Shown: positions 34,746-44,414, counted from the stretch's first letter. The stretch is DNA of 64,000 bases from Leclercia adecarboxylata (GCF_006171285.1 NZ_CP040895.1:1-64000); one strand, 5' to 3'. Program-made: numbers and translations. The notes: generated by a model not told the origin, from the letters alone.

Positions 34746-35796
34746 GGCGTTGTTGCTCAAATCAGGGAACTATCCCGCAGTTTGGTGATCTGATCTCTTA
34801 GGTTCACCACCGGGAGCGCCAGATGGGCAAGTCCAAGCACAAGATCAGCAACTGGAAACAGTACAACCAAGCCTTGGTGCAACGTGGTTCGTTGACCGTC
34901 TGGATGGATGAGCAAGCCATCCAGCAGTGGCATTGCCAGACCCATCATGGCCGCCGAGGGCGAGGCTTCCATTACAGCGACTCCGCCATTGAAACCGCGC
35001 TGATGCTCAAGGCGGTATTCAAGCTACCGCTGCGTGCCTTGGAAGGCTTCATCAACTCGCTGTTCCAGCTGATGAATGTGCCCTTACAGTCGCCGGACTA
35101 CAGCTGTATCAGCAAGCGCGCCAAGACGGTCGAAATCAAGTACCGCCTACCGAGCCATGGCCCAGTAGCTCACCTGGTCATCGATGCCACCGGACTCAAG
35201 GTCTATGGCGAGGGCGAATGGAAAATTCGCAAGCACGGCAAGGAGAAACGCCGCGTCTGGCGCAAGCTTCACCTGGCCGTAGATGCGGCGACCCATGCCA
35301 TCGTCGCAGCCGAAGTCAGCCTGGAAACGGTGGGCGATAACGAGGTGCTGCCCACGCTGCTCAACCCCTTGCGCCGCAAGATAGAACAAGTCAGCGCCGA
35401 TGGTGCCTATGACACCAAAGCCTGTTATGCCCTACTACAAAAGAAGGGCGCCAAGGCCACCATACCGCCGAGAAAAAATGCGGCATTCTGGAAGACAGGC
35501 CATCCACGCAACGAGGCGGTTGCCGCGCTCAAGGCAGGAGAGCTGGAGCAATGGAAAAAGGACTCTGGCTATCATCAGCGCTCGATAGCTGAGACCGCCA
35601 TGTATCGCTTCAAGCAGCTCATCGGTCCGAAACTGAGTCTGCGGAGCTACAACGCCCAGGTGGGTGAGATCCTGGCTGGGGTAAAAGTCATGAACAAGGT
35701 CATAGGGCTTGGTATGCCCATTCGGCAGGCCGTCAACTAAGCCCGCCCGGCGGGTTGGGGAGCGAGTATCCGACTTTGGATTTGATCAACAAGGCC
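34746..35796 (+). mobile_element. IS5-family element of the IS903 group
   Basis: 1051 bp with 18-bp ends GGCGTTGTTGCTCAAATC and GATTTGATCAACAAGGCC (imperfect inverted repeats, like those of IS903). A perfect 9-bp duplication CGAGCCCGA flanks it (34737-34745 and 35797-35805), the length usual for this group. It interrupts the MFS gene. Confidence 0.93.
34823..35740 (+). CDS. IS903-group transposase
   Basis: A 305-residue IS5-family DDE transposase: WMDEQAIQQWHCQTHHGRRGRG near the start, LVIDATGLKVYGEGEWKIRKHGKEKRRVWRKLHLAVD with the first Asp, SADGAYDTKACY with the second Asp, and YHQRSIAETAMYRFKQLIG with the Glu. The reading frame is complete. Relatives are common in Pseudomonas and related bacteria, but the exact IS name was not assigned. 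Confidence 0.9.
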   Translation: MGKSKHKISNWKQYNQALVQRGSLTVWMDEQAIQQWHCQTHHGRRGRGFHYSDSAIETALMLKAVFKLPLRALEGFINSLFQLMNVPLQSPDYSCISKRAKTVEIKYRLPSHGPVAHLVIDATGLKVYGEGEWKIRKHGKEKRRVWRKLHLAVDAATHAIVAAEVSLETVGDNEVLPTLLNPLRRKIEQVSADGAYDTKACYALLQKKGAKATIPPRKNAAFWKTGHPRNEAVAALKAGELEQWKKDSGYHQRSIAETAMYRFKQLIGPKLSLRSYNAQVGEILAGVKVMNKVIGLGMPIRQAVN

Positions 35797-35805
35797 CGAG
35801 CCCGA

Positions 35806-36600
35806 CCTCGAAGGTCCCGACGCCCACCGAAACGATGAAAGTGAGGATGAGTAGTTTTGGCACGAGCCATGCTTTTTGATCGGCCAAGGCATTAGATATC
35901 TTCTTTGTCCGACCAAGGCCTTCAATACTTGGTACTGAAAACGCAACTCCACCGGCCACTAAAAAGGCGAACAGTCCCGTCACCGCGAGCGGAACCGCGA
36001 CGGATCCTGCCGGCAAAGCGCGTTACGAACACGCTCAGCATCGGTCCAAGCAGGAAGCCGCTAATCCCTGTCATGCTGACGAACGCAAGCCGACGGGCCC
36101 GTCCCTGCTCGGTCGTCGCGACGTTGCCGAATACAGCCGCTGCAACAGGCGTCACCGCTGCAGCAAACATGCCGCTTATGAAGCGCTCGGCGTAAACAGC
36201 GATGAGACTCAACAAAAGAGAAAACCAGCATGGTTACGCCAAAGCCGAGAAGTCCTACAAGTAGTACACCTCGCGGGCCGCGCTGATCGGAAAGTCGGCC
36301 CCACATGGGTGCAAATAAAAAAAGTGAGAGAGTGTAGACAGCAGTCAGTAACCCAGTGTGCTGGGAAACTAGCGCAGCATCACTTTCAGCTCCCAAGAGT
36401 CGCTCAATTAGGTAGGGTAAAAGCGGAAGCACGATGCCAAAACCAACCGACACAGTGAACACGCCGAGCATAAGCGCGGCCGTAGTCGCTACGGGCAAAC
36501 CTGCTGAGCGCGCGCTGGTGACCTTCATGTAGCCGCAGGCCATCGAGTCATGCCTGCGGTCCAACTTCTGAGCATCATAGGGACGAGTTAACCGCAGCAA
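35806..36600 (-). pseudogene. N-terminal two thirds of MFS transporter gene, frameshifted
   Basis: Encodes LPVATTAALMLGVFTVSVGFGIVLPLLPYLIERLLG (first membrane segment) and the loop LFLFAPMWGRLSDQRGPRGVLL, the MFS motif A. The frame shifts near 36215 (to LIAVYAERFISGMFAAAVTPVAAAVFG) and again near 36005 (to GSVAVPLAVTGLFAFLVAGGVAFSVP). With the IS903-group insertion it carries three separate lesions, so the gene is dead. It resembles tetracycline- or multidrug-type exporters of Pseudomonas, but no drug can be assigned. Confidence 0.8.
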
Positions 36601-36611
36601 CCACCCTTGGA

Positions 36612-36772
36612 TTAATGATTGGGCGTGGCCTTGGCCGCACTCACTCCATAGCCCGCGCCTTTCACGGCCGATTTCAGTTGATCGGGCGAGGTGAGTTGCT
36701 CGTCATAACGCACGGCAGCCTCGCCGGTCGAGAGCGACACTACTACGTCATCGACTCCGGGAATTGCTTTCA
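36612..36772 (-). pseudogene. Heavy-metal-associated (HMA) domain protein, 5' end removed
   Basis: The minus strand encodes IPGVDDVVVSLSTGEAAVRY, then DQLKSAVKGAGYGVSA and a stop, the C-terminal two thirds of a CopZ/MerP-type HMA domain. The metal-binding CxxC part is missing, cut off by the left end of the Tn3-family transposon at 36773. A copper or mercury chaperone in origin. Confidence 0.7.
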
Positions 36773-36793
36773 GGGGTCGTCTCAGAAAACGGA

Positions 36794-38120
36794 ATCTATG
36801 GTCACTCCCGTTTTTGCAACACCGATTTTGACGACAAGTTGGCTTGCTTGAATCTATCCGGCGTCTGAATGGGATTTTATTCCCGCGCCTTGATGAGTTC
36901 CGCGCCTGATGAACCTCCAGAAAATATACGGCTTCAATGAGCCTTTCCGTTTTACAGGTTCCTCAACAGGCCGGTGGGCCGTTAGTATCATCAATATCAG
37001 TATTCGCAAAACCAGATCAGTAATTCTTTAAACCGGTGTATTTCTGCCGTTATGCTACATAAGTTTGCTGTCGTGCCGTTAGGGCCCAGGCTATTCTGGC
37101 CAGCTTGTTTGCCAGAGCACAAGTGACGACAAAGTTGCTTTTCCGGCACAGTAAATCCCTGACCCAATCGGCCAATTTGCCAGACTGGTGTTCCAGTTTT
37201 TGTATGAATACCCTGGCACATTGAACCAACAAAGTTCGGATCTTTTTATTACCTCGCTTACTAATTCCCAGCAATGTCGTCCTACCTCCCGTGCTGTACT
37301 GCCGAGGTACAAGCCCTGTTGCCGCCGCAAAGTCACGGCTGCTGGCGTACTGCTTCCCGTCGCCAATCTCAGTTGAAATAGTACTCGCTGTCAGTGTTCC
37401 GACGCAGGGAATGCTCAGCAAGCGCTGTCCAACCTCATCTTCGTCCAACTTTCGTTTCAACTGGGATTCCAAATCTTTAATCTGCTCAACAAGATAGTGA
37501 TAATGCTGTTGTAATTTCAGCAATAACTGGCTGAGGTAAAGAGGCAAACTATTATCCTCAAGAATGGTACTCAGTCGGCTAATAACGGCAGCTCCTCGGG
37601 GAACGCTAATGCCAAATTCCAGCAGAAAAGCATGCATTTGATTGGTTGTTTTTACCTTATCCTGAACCAGGGATTCACGGACACGATGCAGAGCCCGCAT
37701 TGCCTGCTGAGATTCCGTTCTGGGCTGCACAAAACGCATAGACGGACGCGATGCAGCTTCACAAATAGCTTCGGCGTCGACAAAGTCGTTTTTATTGCTT
37801 TTAACGAACGGGCGGACAAATTGTGGTGATATCAGCTTTGGGGAATGCCCCAACTCTTCCAACTTGCGTGCCATAAAGTGAGAACCGCCACAGGCTTCCA
37901 TTGCGATGGTTGTAGCGGGGCATGTCGCCAAAAATTCGATCAACTTTGGCCGGGTAAATTTTTTACGGTAAACAGCCTTCCCGCGACGATCCTGGCAATG
38001 AATATGGAAAGAGTTTTTACCCAGATCGATACCAATGAGCGCAATGTTTTCCATGATAGTTCTCCGAATGAAAGCCTGTCCTCAGCATAGTACCGGGAAG
38101 GAGGGAGTGACCATCTCATT
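36794..38120 (-). mobile_element. IS5075/IS4321-like element (IS110 family, IS1111 group)
   Basis: Exactly 1327 bp, the length of IS5075/IS4321, sitting after base 21 of the 38-bp Tn21-type end, the known target of these elements. Subterminal inverted sequences ATGGTCACTCCC appear near both edges. No target duplication, as expected for this group. Confidence 0.9.
37050..38054 (-). CDS. IS1111-group transposase (IS5075-like)
   Basis: A 334-residue IS110-family transposase with an N-terminal RuvC-like domain (IGIDLGKNSFHIHCQDRRGK; acidic residues D9, E52 in AMEACGGSHFMARKL and the DFVDAEAICEA motif) and the C-terminal Transposase_20 domain with VPRGAAVISRL and IPCVGTLTASTI. It recognises ends of Tn21-type transposons. 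The frame is intact. Confidence 0.92.
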   Translation of the reverse strand: MENIALIGIDLGKNSFHIHCQDRRGKAVYRKKFTRPKLIEFLATCPATTIAMEACGGSHFMARKLEELGHSPKLISPQFVRPFVKSNKNDFVDAEAICEAASRPSMRFVQPRTESQQAMRALHRVRESLVQDKVKTTNQMHAFLLEFGISVPRGAAVISRLSTILEDNSLPLYLSQLLLKLQQHYHYLVEQIKDLESQLKRKLDEDEVGQRLLSIPCVGTLTASTISTEIGDGKQYASSRDFAAATGLVPRQYSTGGRTTLLGISKRGNKKIRTLLVQCARVFIQKLEHQSGKLADWVRDLLCRKSNFVVTCALANKLARIAWALTARQQTYVA

Positions 38121-38132
38121 AAATAAAGCACG

Positions 38133-41099
38133 CTAAGCCGGTTGCAGCGGCCGTAGCGGCCTGAACTTGCCCGCGCCGATCTTGGCGCTGCTGCGCCAGA
38201 GGTAATCGCCGGTCAGGTTGATGTGCTCCCAGCCGAGCGGCGACAGGTACTGCAACAGGCCGTCATCGACGGCTTGACCGTGGCCACGCAAGGCGTTCGC
38301 GGCCCGCTCCAGATAGACCGTGTTCCATAGCACGATGGCCGCCGTCACCAGGTTGAGGCCGCTGGCCCGGTAGCGCTGCTGCTCGAAGCTGCGGTCGCGG
38401 ATTTCCCCCAGGCGGTTGAAGAACACGGCGCGGGCCAGCGCGTTGCGCGCCTCGCCTTTGTTCAGCCCGGCATGCACGCGGCGGCGCAGCTCGACGCTTT
38501 GCAGCCAGTCCAGGATGAACAGTGTGCGCTCGATGCGTCCCAGCTCACGCAGGGCGACGGCCAGGCCGTTCTGGCGCGGGTAGCTGCCAAGCTTCCTGAG
38601 CATCAGCGAGGCCGTCGCCGTGCCCTGCTTGATCGAGGTGGCCATCCGCAGGATTTCATCCCAATGGGCGCGGACGTGCTTGATGTTGAGCGTGCCGCCG
38701 ATCATCGGTTTCAACGCCTCGTAGGTGGCATCGCCCTTCGGGATGTAGAGCTTGGTGTCGCCCAGGTCACGAATGCGCGGGGCGAAGCGGAAGCCCAGGA
38801 GGTGCATCAACGCGAAGACGTGGTCCGTGAACCCTGCCGTGTCGGTGTAGTGCTCCTCGATCCGCAGGTCGGATTCGTGATACAGCAGGCCGTCGAGCAC
38901 GTAGGTCGAGTCGCGCACGCCGACGTTCACGACCTTGGTGTGGAACGGCGCGTACTGGTCGGAGATATGGGTGTAGAACGTCCGCCCTGGGCTGCTGCCG
39001 TATTTCGGATTGATGTGGCCGGTGCTCTCGGCCTTGCTGCCGGTGCGGAAGTTCTGGCCGTCCGACGATGACGTGGTGCCGTCGCCCCAATGCTCGGCGA
39101 AGGGATGTCGGAACTGCGCGTTGACCAGCTCGGCCAGTGCCGCCCCGTAGGTTTCGTCGCGGATGTGCCAGGCTTGCAGCCAGGCCAGCTTGGCGTAGGT
39201 CGTGCCGGGGCACGATTCCGCCATCTTGGTCAGGCCCAGGTTGATCGCGTCGGCGAGGATCGTGGTCAGCAACAGGTTTTTGTCCTTGGCCAGGTCGCCT
39301 GACTTCAGGTGGGCGAAGTGCCGGGTGAAGCCCGTCCATTCGTCTACCTCCAGCAGCAATTCGGTGATCTTGACGTGCGGTAGGATCATCGCCGTCTGGT
39401 CGATCAGGGCCTGTGCGGTATCGGGCACCGCCGCATCGAGCGGCGTGATCTTCAGGCCCGACTCCGTGATGATGGCGTCCGGCAGCTCGTTGGCCAGCGC
39501 CATGCGGTTGACGGTGGCGAGCTGCGTTTCCAGCAGCGTCAGCCGGTCATGCAGGTACTGGTCGCAATCGGTGGCCACGGCCAGCGGCAATTCGCTGGCC
39601 TGCTTGAGGCTGGCGAATTTCGCGGGCGGCACCAGGTAGTCCTCGAAGTCCTTGAACTGGCGCGAGCCTTGCACCCAGATGTCGCCGGAGCGCAGCGCGT
39701 TCTTCAGCTCCGACAGCGCGCACAGTTCGTAGTAGCGCCGGTCGATGCCGGTGTCGGTCATCACCAGCTTCTGCCAGCGCGGCTTGATGAACTCGGTCGG
39801 CGCGTCGGTGGGCACCTTGCGGGCGTTGTCGCTGTTCATGCTGCGCAGCACCTCGATGGCGTCGAGTACGTCCTTGGCGGCGGGCGCGGCCCGCAACTTG
39901 AGCACGTCGAGAAATTCCGGCGCGTAGCGGCGCAGCGTGGCGTAGCTCTCGCCGATGCGGTGCAGGAAATCGAAGTCCTCGGGTTGCGCGAGCCGCTGCG
40001 CTTCGGTGACGCTCTCGGCGAAAGCATCCCAGGACATGACGGCCTCGATGGCGGCGAACGGATCGCGGCCCGCTTGCTTGGCCTCGATCAGCGCCTGGCC
40101 GATGCGCCCGAACAGCCGCACCTTGGCATTGATCGCCTTGCCGGATGCCTGGAACTGCTGCTGATGCTTGTTCTTGGCGGCATTGAACAGCTTGCCCAGG
40201 ATGCGGTCATGCAGGTCGATGATTTCGTCGGTGACGGTGGCCATGCCCTCGATGGCGAGCGCCACCAGGGTCGCGTAACGCCGCTGCGGCTCGAACTTCG
40301 CCAGGTCGGCGGGCGTCATCTGGCCGCCCTCGCGGGCGATCTTGAGCAGCCGGTTCTGGTGAACCAGCCGCTCGATGCCGGAGGGCAGGTCGAGCGCCTG
40401 CCACGCCTTGAGGCGTTCGATGTGTTCCAGCATGTGCCGCGAGTTCGGTTTGACCGGGGATTGCCGCAGCCAGGCCAGCCACGTCGTCTTGCCGTTGTCG
40501 CGGCGCTTGAGCAGATCGTCGAGGCGACGGCGATGCACGTCCGTCAGCGGCTCAGCCAAGGCGTCGTAGAGACGCCGGTTGGCGCGGGTAATCGCTTCGG
40601 CGCTCGCCCGCTCGACGGCGTTGAGGGCGGGCACAATGACCGACTGCCGCCGCAGGTGCTCGATCAAGGCTCTGGCCAGCACGATGCCCTTGTCGGTTTG
40701 CATGGCCAGCTCGGTCAGCAACTGGACAGCCTGCCGGTAGTGGCCAATCGTGAACGGCTGGAAGCCGAACACCGTTTGCAGCTCGACCAGGTGCTCGCGT
40801 CGGGTCTGCTCACGCTGCCCGTACTCGTCCCAGCTTTCGATGCCGACCTTGAGCTGGTTGGCGACCAGTCTCAGCAATGGCGGGAACGGTGGCTCATCAG
40901 CGCCAAGGATGACGCCGGGAAAGCGCAGGTAGCAGAGCTGCACCGCGAAGCCCAGCCGATTGGCCGGGCCGCGCCGCTGCCGGATGATGGAGAGGTCGCT
41001 TTCGCTGAACGTGTAGTGACGGATCAACTCATCCTTGGTGTCCGGCAACGCCAGCAGGCTTTCGCGCTCGGCGGCGGAGAGGATCGAACGGCGGGGCAT
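38133..41099 (-). CDS. tnpA: Tn3-family transposase TnpA
   Basis: A 988-residue transposase of the Tn21/Tn501/Tn1721 branch, full length. It starts [16 protein letters not shown]. The catalytic Asp and Glu are seen in [33 protein letters not shown] and the C-terminal [20 protein letters not shown] region. Its stop codon lies inside the inner part of the left terminal repeat (GCTTAG). It binds the 38-bp ends and makes cointegrates. High GC content compared with the enterobacterial parts of the plasmid. Confidence 0.95.
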   Translation of the reverse strand: MPRRSILSAAERESLLALPDTKDELIRHYTFSESDLSIIRQRRGPANRLGFAVQLCYLRFPGVILGADEPPFPPLLRLVANQLKVGIESWDEYGQREQTRREHLVELQTVFGFQPFTIGHYRQAVQLLTELAMQTDKGIVLARALIEHLRRQSVIVPALNAVERASAEAITRANRRLYDALAEPLTDVHRRRLDDLLKRRDNGKTTWLAWLRQSPVKPNSRHMLEHIERLKAWQALDLPSGIERLVHQNRLLKIAREGGQMTPADLAKFEPQRRYATLVALAIEGMATVTDEIIDLHDRILGKLFNAAKNKHQQQFQASGKAINAKVRLFGRIGQALIEAKQAGRDPFAAIEAVMSWDAFAESVTEAQRLAQPEDFDFLHRIGESYATLRRYAPEFLDVLKLRAAPAAKDVLDAIEVLRSMNSDNARKVPTDAPTEFIKPRWQKLVMTDTGIDRRYYELCALSELKNALRSGDIWVQGSRQFKDFEDYLVPPAKFASLKQASELPLAVATDCDQYLHDRLTLLETQLATVNRMALANELPDAIITESGLKITPLDAAVPDTAQALIDQTAMILPHVKITELLLEVDEWTGFTRHFAHLKSGDLAKDKNLLLTTILADAINLGLTKMAESCPGTTYAKLAWLQAWHIRDETYGAALAELVNAQFRHPFAEHWGDGTTSSSDGQNFRTGSKAESTGHINPKYGSSPGRTFYTHISDQYAPFHTKVVNVGVRDSTYVLDGLLYHESDLRIEEHYTDTAGFTDHVFALMHLLGFRFAPRIRDLGDTKLYIPKGDATYEALKPMIGGTLNIKHVRAHWDEILRMATSIKQGTATASLMLRKLGSYPRQNGLAVALRELGRIERTLFILDWLQSVELRRRVHAGLNKGEARNALARAVFFNRLGEIRDRSFEQQRYRASGLNLVTAAIVLWNTVYLERAANALRGHGQAVDDGLLQYLSPLGWEHINLTGDYLWRSSAKIGAGKFRPLRPLQPA

Positions 41100-41251
41100 G
41101 CGGTTTCCTTCTTCTTGAAAACGTAGGTTTGTGACAAGCCCGCCAAGGCAACCGGCGCGGCACGGGAATCAAGGCATTGCGATTCTCGAAAATAGTTCTT
41201 GAAATTCTATTCTTGATTGCATATCATCTCAACGAGTTTCGATAAGAAAGG

Positions 41252-41548
41252 ATGCGCATGCGACCGTCTGTTGTGCTTGACATGAAGCGAAGCGCAGTGC
41301 GTGAAGCGGTAGGCCGCTTTCGCGCCGCGAACCCGCGCGTCTTCGGCTCGGTGCTGCATGGCACCGACCGGGATGGCAGCGACCTCGACCTGTTGGTCGA
41401 TGCGCTGCCCGGTGCCACGTTGTTGGACTTGGGCGATTTGGAAGAAGAACTGAAATCGCTGCTCGGCGTTGACGTCGATCTGCTGACTCCCGGCGACCTG
41501 CCGCCGAAGTTCCGGGCCAAGGTGCTCGCGGAGGCGCAACCGATATGA
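41252..41548 (+). CDS. mntA: MntA-type nucleotidyltransferase antitoxin
   Basis: A 98-residue minimal nucleotidyltransferase. The motif FGSVLHGTDRDGSDLDLLVD is the GSx10DxD active site. In MntA-HepT systems this protein adds AMP groups to a tyrosine of HepT and so disarms it. The stop overlaps the next start by four bases (ATGA). It lies in the region between tnpA and the passenger genes, about 150 bp from the tnpA start, where toxin-antitoxin pairs have been reported in Tn3-family transposons. ATG 41252 and the ATG two codons later are both possible starts. Confidence 0.9.
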   Translation: MRMRPSVVLDMKRSAVREAVGRFRAANPRVFGSVLHGTDRDGSDLDLLVDALPGATLLDLGDLEEELKSLLGVDVDLLTPGDLPPKFRAKVLAEAQPI

Positions 41549-41946
41549 GCGAGAACCGCCTGCCCGATTACCTCGACCACATTCAGCAGGCCGCAACCGA
41601 TGCGCGCAGCTTCGTGGAAGGGATGGCCAAGGACGACTTCTTGGCCGACAAGCGCACCCAGCAGGCCGTCATCATGAGCCTGATCGTCATCGGCGAGGCG
41701 GCCACAAAGGTGATGGATGGCTACGTCGAGTTCACCCAGGCGCATGCCGACGTGCCGTGGCGCAGCATGCGCAATATGCGTAATCGCATGGCTCACGGCT
41801 ATTTCGACATCAACCTCGATGTGGTGTGGGAGACGGTACAGGAATGGCTGCCGGCGTTGCTCCAGCAATTGCCCGCCGTGCGTCAGGATGCCGACGATGA
41901 AGACCGTAACGACAACTGTGAAAGAGGGATCTCCGATGACTGTTGA
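41545..41946 (+). CDS. hepT: HepT-type HEPN ribonuclease toxin
   Basis: A 133-residue DUF86 HEPN protein. The motif MRNMRNRMAHGYFDIN contains R-x4-H-x-Y: Arg and His form the RNase centre and Tyr is the AMP acceptor used by MntA. The C-terminal tail is acidic and longer than usual (DADDEDRNDNCERG). It would cleave RNA when MntA is lost, stabilising the element. The cupin gene starts within its last codons. Confidence 0.9.
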   Translation: MSENRLPDYLDHIQQAATDARSFVEGMAKDDFLADKRTQQAVIMSLIVIGEAATKVMDGYVEFTQAHADVPWRSMRNMRNRMAHGYFDINLDVVWETVQEWLPALLQQLPAVRQDADDEDRNDNCERGISDDC

Positions 41947-42292
41947 ATCGAGAATATTTTCTGTAGCCGAGTATGTTCAGCCGTCCGAAGGCGAGCCTAT
42001 TCGTTCCGTTGTGCTTGAAACCCGAGACTCAATTATCGTGGTTTGGCATGTCCATCCCGGGCAGGAAATTGCGGCTCACATTCATCCTCACGGCCAAGAC
42101 ACGTGGACTGTTTTGTCGGGAATGGCTGATTACTTTCAGGGCAATGGGATTGTTCGTGCCCTCAGGGAAGGTGAGATAGCCGTGGCAAGACCGGGCCAAG
42201 TGCACGGGGCGCGAAATACAGGTACCGAGCCATTTGTGTTCGTCTCGGTTGTGGCATCAGCCAATGCCGGTTTCGTATTGGCTGAGCGATAG
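41936..42292 (+). CDS. Cupin-domain protein
   Basis: A 118-residue single-cupin protein. The first metal-binding motif is visible as VWHVHPGQEIAAHIHPHGQDTWTVLSG (two or three His and a later polar ligand), the second as EIAVARPGQVHGARNTG. Members include small metal-dependent isomerases and sensors; the substrate is unknown. It overlaps the hepT end by 11 bases and is thus likely co-transcribed with the toxin-antitoxin pair, which is unusual. Confidence 0.8.
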   Translation: MTVESRIFSVAEYVQPSEGEPIRSVVLETRDSIIVVWHVHPGQEIAAHIHPHGQDTWTVLSGMADYFQGNGIVRALREGEIAVARPGQVHGARNTGTEPFVFVSVVASANAGFVLAER

Positions 42293-42546
42293 AGCCCAAT
42301 CTCTGGAGTTGGTCCAATGAGCGGTCGGGGAGATAGGTAACAGACATGCAGCGGACACGGCTGCTAAACCAGGTCGCAAACCTCCTTGCGTCGCAGCGTG
42401 CCGCAAGCGACGCGATCAATCGAATGGGGTCGGCATGAGACTGAACACCATCCAGTTCCCGACCGCGTAGCCGCCTGTCCTGCCGATCAGGTCTTGACCA
42501 TCGACGCCTGGGATCAGTCCTGAATGTTCTTGGAGACCACTACGTT

Positions 42547-42873
42547 ATGAGCCGCAGCCGCCGCAAAACACCCATCGTCGGGCACACGACCTGCGGCAGC
42601 GAGCGCGAGGACAAGAAGCTCTGGCATCAGCGCTGGCGCACCCGTGAGCGCACGGCGCTGACCAGCGCGTCGCCCGAAGCCCTGAGCGCCCATCTGCCCC
42701 TGCTGGAAAACCAGGCCAGCAGCGTCTGGTCGATGGGCAAGGATGGCCGCTCCTACTGGCCCGTCAAGCGCCAGGCCGCCACGGCGGATCGCATCGCCAA
42801 TCACAAGGGACGCAACCCGCAAGAACGCGCCTCCCTGAAAAAGCGCCTGCTGCGCAAGTGGATGAGCAAATGA
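42547..42873 (+). CDS. Hypothetical basic protein of Tn3-type passenger set
   Basis: A 108-residue, very basic protein (MSRSRRKTPIVGHTTCGSER, KRLLRKWMSK end) with conserved tryptophans. It is found in Gammaproteobacteria and Betaproteobacteria next to the following membrane protein gene, as far as I recall. No named function. Its stop overlaps the next start (ATGA), so the three genes 42547-43738 form an operon. Confidence 0.6.
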   Translation: MSRSRRKTPIVGHTTCGSEREDKKLWHQRWRTRERTALTSASPEALSAHLPLLENQASSVWSMGKDGRSYWPVKRQAATADRIANHKGRNPQERASLKKRLLRKWMSK

Positions 42874-43370
42874 AGCTCTCCTTCCATCAGCACATTGCGC
42901 TGTTCTGGATGATCGGTGCTCCGGGCGTCTTCGCGCCCGTGATCGAGAACGCCAAGCGGCCCGATGCCGGCGCCGTCATGGCGTGGGGTGTCGCGATCGT
43001 GGCGGTGATGATCCTCTTCACCCCTTTGCTGCTGCGCTGTCCACCATTCCGGCGCTGGTATGGCCGGACGGATGCGCTGTCGGAGCGGCAGCGCCAGGCG
43101 CTTGCCGAGCGCGGCCTGCGCCGCTACTACCAGACCGCTTTCGATGACGGCTACGTGCCCCGCGTGATGCCCTACGTGTGGCGCATCATCTGGACGGTCG
43201 GCGGGTTGATGGCTGTGACCGCCGTACTGCCTACCAACACCGGACGGCCAGCCTTCGATGCCTTGGTGGTCTTCTCGACCTGGTATCCGATAGGCGTGAT
43301 GCTGCTGGTTTTCGCGTCGAGGCCCCTTGGCCGGTTGATTCGCCAAAGAGCACAGGAGCGGCGGAAATGA
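42870..43370 (+). CDS. Hypothetical membrane protein of the passenger operon
   Basis: A 166-residue protein starting MKLSFHQHIALFWMIG. Four hydrophobic segments: about residues 8-24, 34-51 (AVMAWGVAIVAVMILFTPLLL), 98-118 and 130-148. A cytoplasmic loop has RRWYGRTDALSERQRQALAERGLRRYY. Overlaps both neighbours (ATGA). Function unknown. Confidence 0.65.
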   Translation: MKLSFHQHIALFWMIGAPGVFAPVIENAKRPDAGAVMAWGVAIVAVMILFTPLLLRCPPFRRWYGRTDALSERQRQALAERGLRRYYQTAFDDGYVPRVMPYVWRIIWTVGGLMAVTAVLPTNTGRPAFDALVVFSTWYPIGVMLLVFASRPLGRLIRQRAQERRK

Positions 43371-43738
43371 GCACGTCAACCATCGAGGCGCTGGCCAGCG
43401 CCTGGGCAAGGATTGCCGAGGAAGCGGAATTCCCCGCTGACTACGAGGGGACTGCCACACCACAAGCGCATCGGGCTAGCGAAGCTATTCAGGAGCAGAT
43501 TCGGGAGCGCATCGTCGCCACCAACGACATGCGGCTGTTCAGCCTGCTGCACCTGCTGGGTCAGGCGTCGCTGCGCATGGAGCAAGCGCTGTGGCCGGAG
43601 GATTACGAGCGGATGACGCGCGAGGTTGAGGAAGCCCTGCGGCAAGCCACCGACGCCAACGCCAGATCGTACACCCACGAAGAAGTGATGCAGGCGATGC
43701 AGGAACGCATCGACCGGGCGCGAGACAAGCCATGTTGA
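43367..43738 (+). CDS. Hypothetical helical protein before tnpR
   Basis: A 123-residue helical protein starting MSTSTIEALASAWARIAEEA, ending with MQERIDRARDKPC. It overlaps the membrane protein gene by four bases and tnpR by seven. No recognisable domain. By coupling it may work with the membrane protein. Confidence 0.6.
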   Translation: MSTSTIEALASAWARIAEEAEFPADYEGTATPQAHRASEAIQEQIRERIVATNDMRLFSLLHLLGQASLRMEQALWPEDYERMTREVEEALRQATDANARSYTHEEVMQAMQERIDRARDKPC

Positions 43739-44289
43739 TTGGCTATGCGCGCGTCTCGACGCAGGATCAGAACCTGGAGCTGCAACGCGAAGCCTTGAGC
43801 AAGGCCGGATGTAAAAAGGTCTTCGAGGACAAGGTGAGTGGCACGCGGGCAGACCGGCCTGGCTTGGCCAAGACGCTCGAAATGCTGCGCGAAGGCGATA
43901 CTTTGGTCGTCTGGAAGCTCGACCGGCTGGGCCGGTCGGTCAAGCAACTGGTCGATCTGGTCGGCGATCTGCACAAGCACGGTGTCCAGTTCAGGAGCCT
44001 CACCGACTCCATCGACACCGGCACACCATCCGGGCGGTTCTTCTTCCACGTCATGGCGAGCCTTGCCGAAATGGAGCGCGAGCTGACCGTCGAGCGCACC
44101 CGCGCCGGGCTGGAAGTCGCCAAGCAGCTCGGCCGCAAAGGCGGCCGCAAGCCGAAGATGACCGACAGCAAGATCGAGTCGGCCAAGAAGCTGCTGGCCA
44201 GCGGGGTGCCGCCCAAGGACGTGGCCAAGAACCTCGGCGTGTCCATTCCGACGCTGTACCGCTGGGTGCCAGCCTCCACGCACGCTTAG
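43732..44289 (+). CDS. tnpR: Resolvase TnpR of the Tn3-family transposon
   Basis: A 185-residue serine resolvase: MLIGYARVSTQDQNLELQRE with the catalytic serine, LVVWKLDRLGRSVKQLVDLV, then the long helix MASLAEMERELTVERTRAGLEVA, and a C-terminal helix-turn-helix PPKDVAKNLGVSIPTLYRW. It resolves cointegrates at a res site. The stop TAG lies inside the right terminal repeat. It stands 2.6 kb from tnpA with passenger genes between, facing the opposite end. Confidence 0.93.
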   Translation: MLIGYARVSTQDQNLELQREALSKAGCKKVFEDKVSGTRADRPGLAKTLEMLREGDTLVVWKLDRLGRSVKQLVDLVGDLHKHGVQFRSLTDSIDTGTPSGRFFFHVMASLAEMERELTVERTRAGLEVAKQLGRKGGRKPKMTDSKIESAKKLLASGVPPKDVAKNLGVSIPTLYRWVPASTHA

Positions 44290-44301
44290 CGTGCTTTATT
44301 T

Positions 44302-44414
44302 AATGAGATGGTCACTCCCTCCTTCCCGGTACTATGCTGAGGACAGGCTTTCATTCGGAGAACTATCATGGAAAACATTGCGCTCATTGGTATCGATCTG
44401 GGTAAAAACTCTTT
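44302..44414 (+). mobile_element. 113-bp end of a second IS5075-like element, cut by IS26
   Basis: The sequence is the reverse complement of the end at 38008-38120, including the first 15 codons of the transposase (MENIALIGIDLGKNS). It occupies the right terminal repeat of the transposon at the same point as the complete element in the left repeat, then stops at IS26 copy 4. Confidence 0.92.

Larger units (their letters stand above)
36773..44301. mobile_element. Tn3-family (Tn21/Tn501-like) transposon with IS5075-like insertions in both ends
   Basis: The left 38-bp repeat GGGGTCGTCTCAGAAAACGG... is split: outer 21 bases at 36773-36793, then an IS5075-like element, then inner 17 bases AAATAAAGCACGCTAAG at 38121-38137. 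The right repeat shows its inner 17 bases at 44285-44301 followed by a piece of the same element, which IS26 cuts at 44414. Contents: tnpA at the left end, a central passenger set (MntA-HepT, cupin, three unknown genes) and tnpR at the right end. tnpA and tnpR point outward. With both ends interrupted, the transposon is probably immobile. Confidence 0.88.

Noticed and set aside
39549..41126. 525-codon plus-strand frame opposite Tn3-family tnpA
   Set aside because: Caused by high GC content of tnpA; composition is an antisense artefact and the transposase on the other strand is certain.
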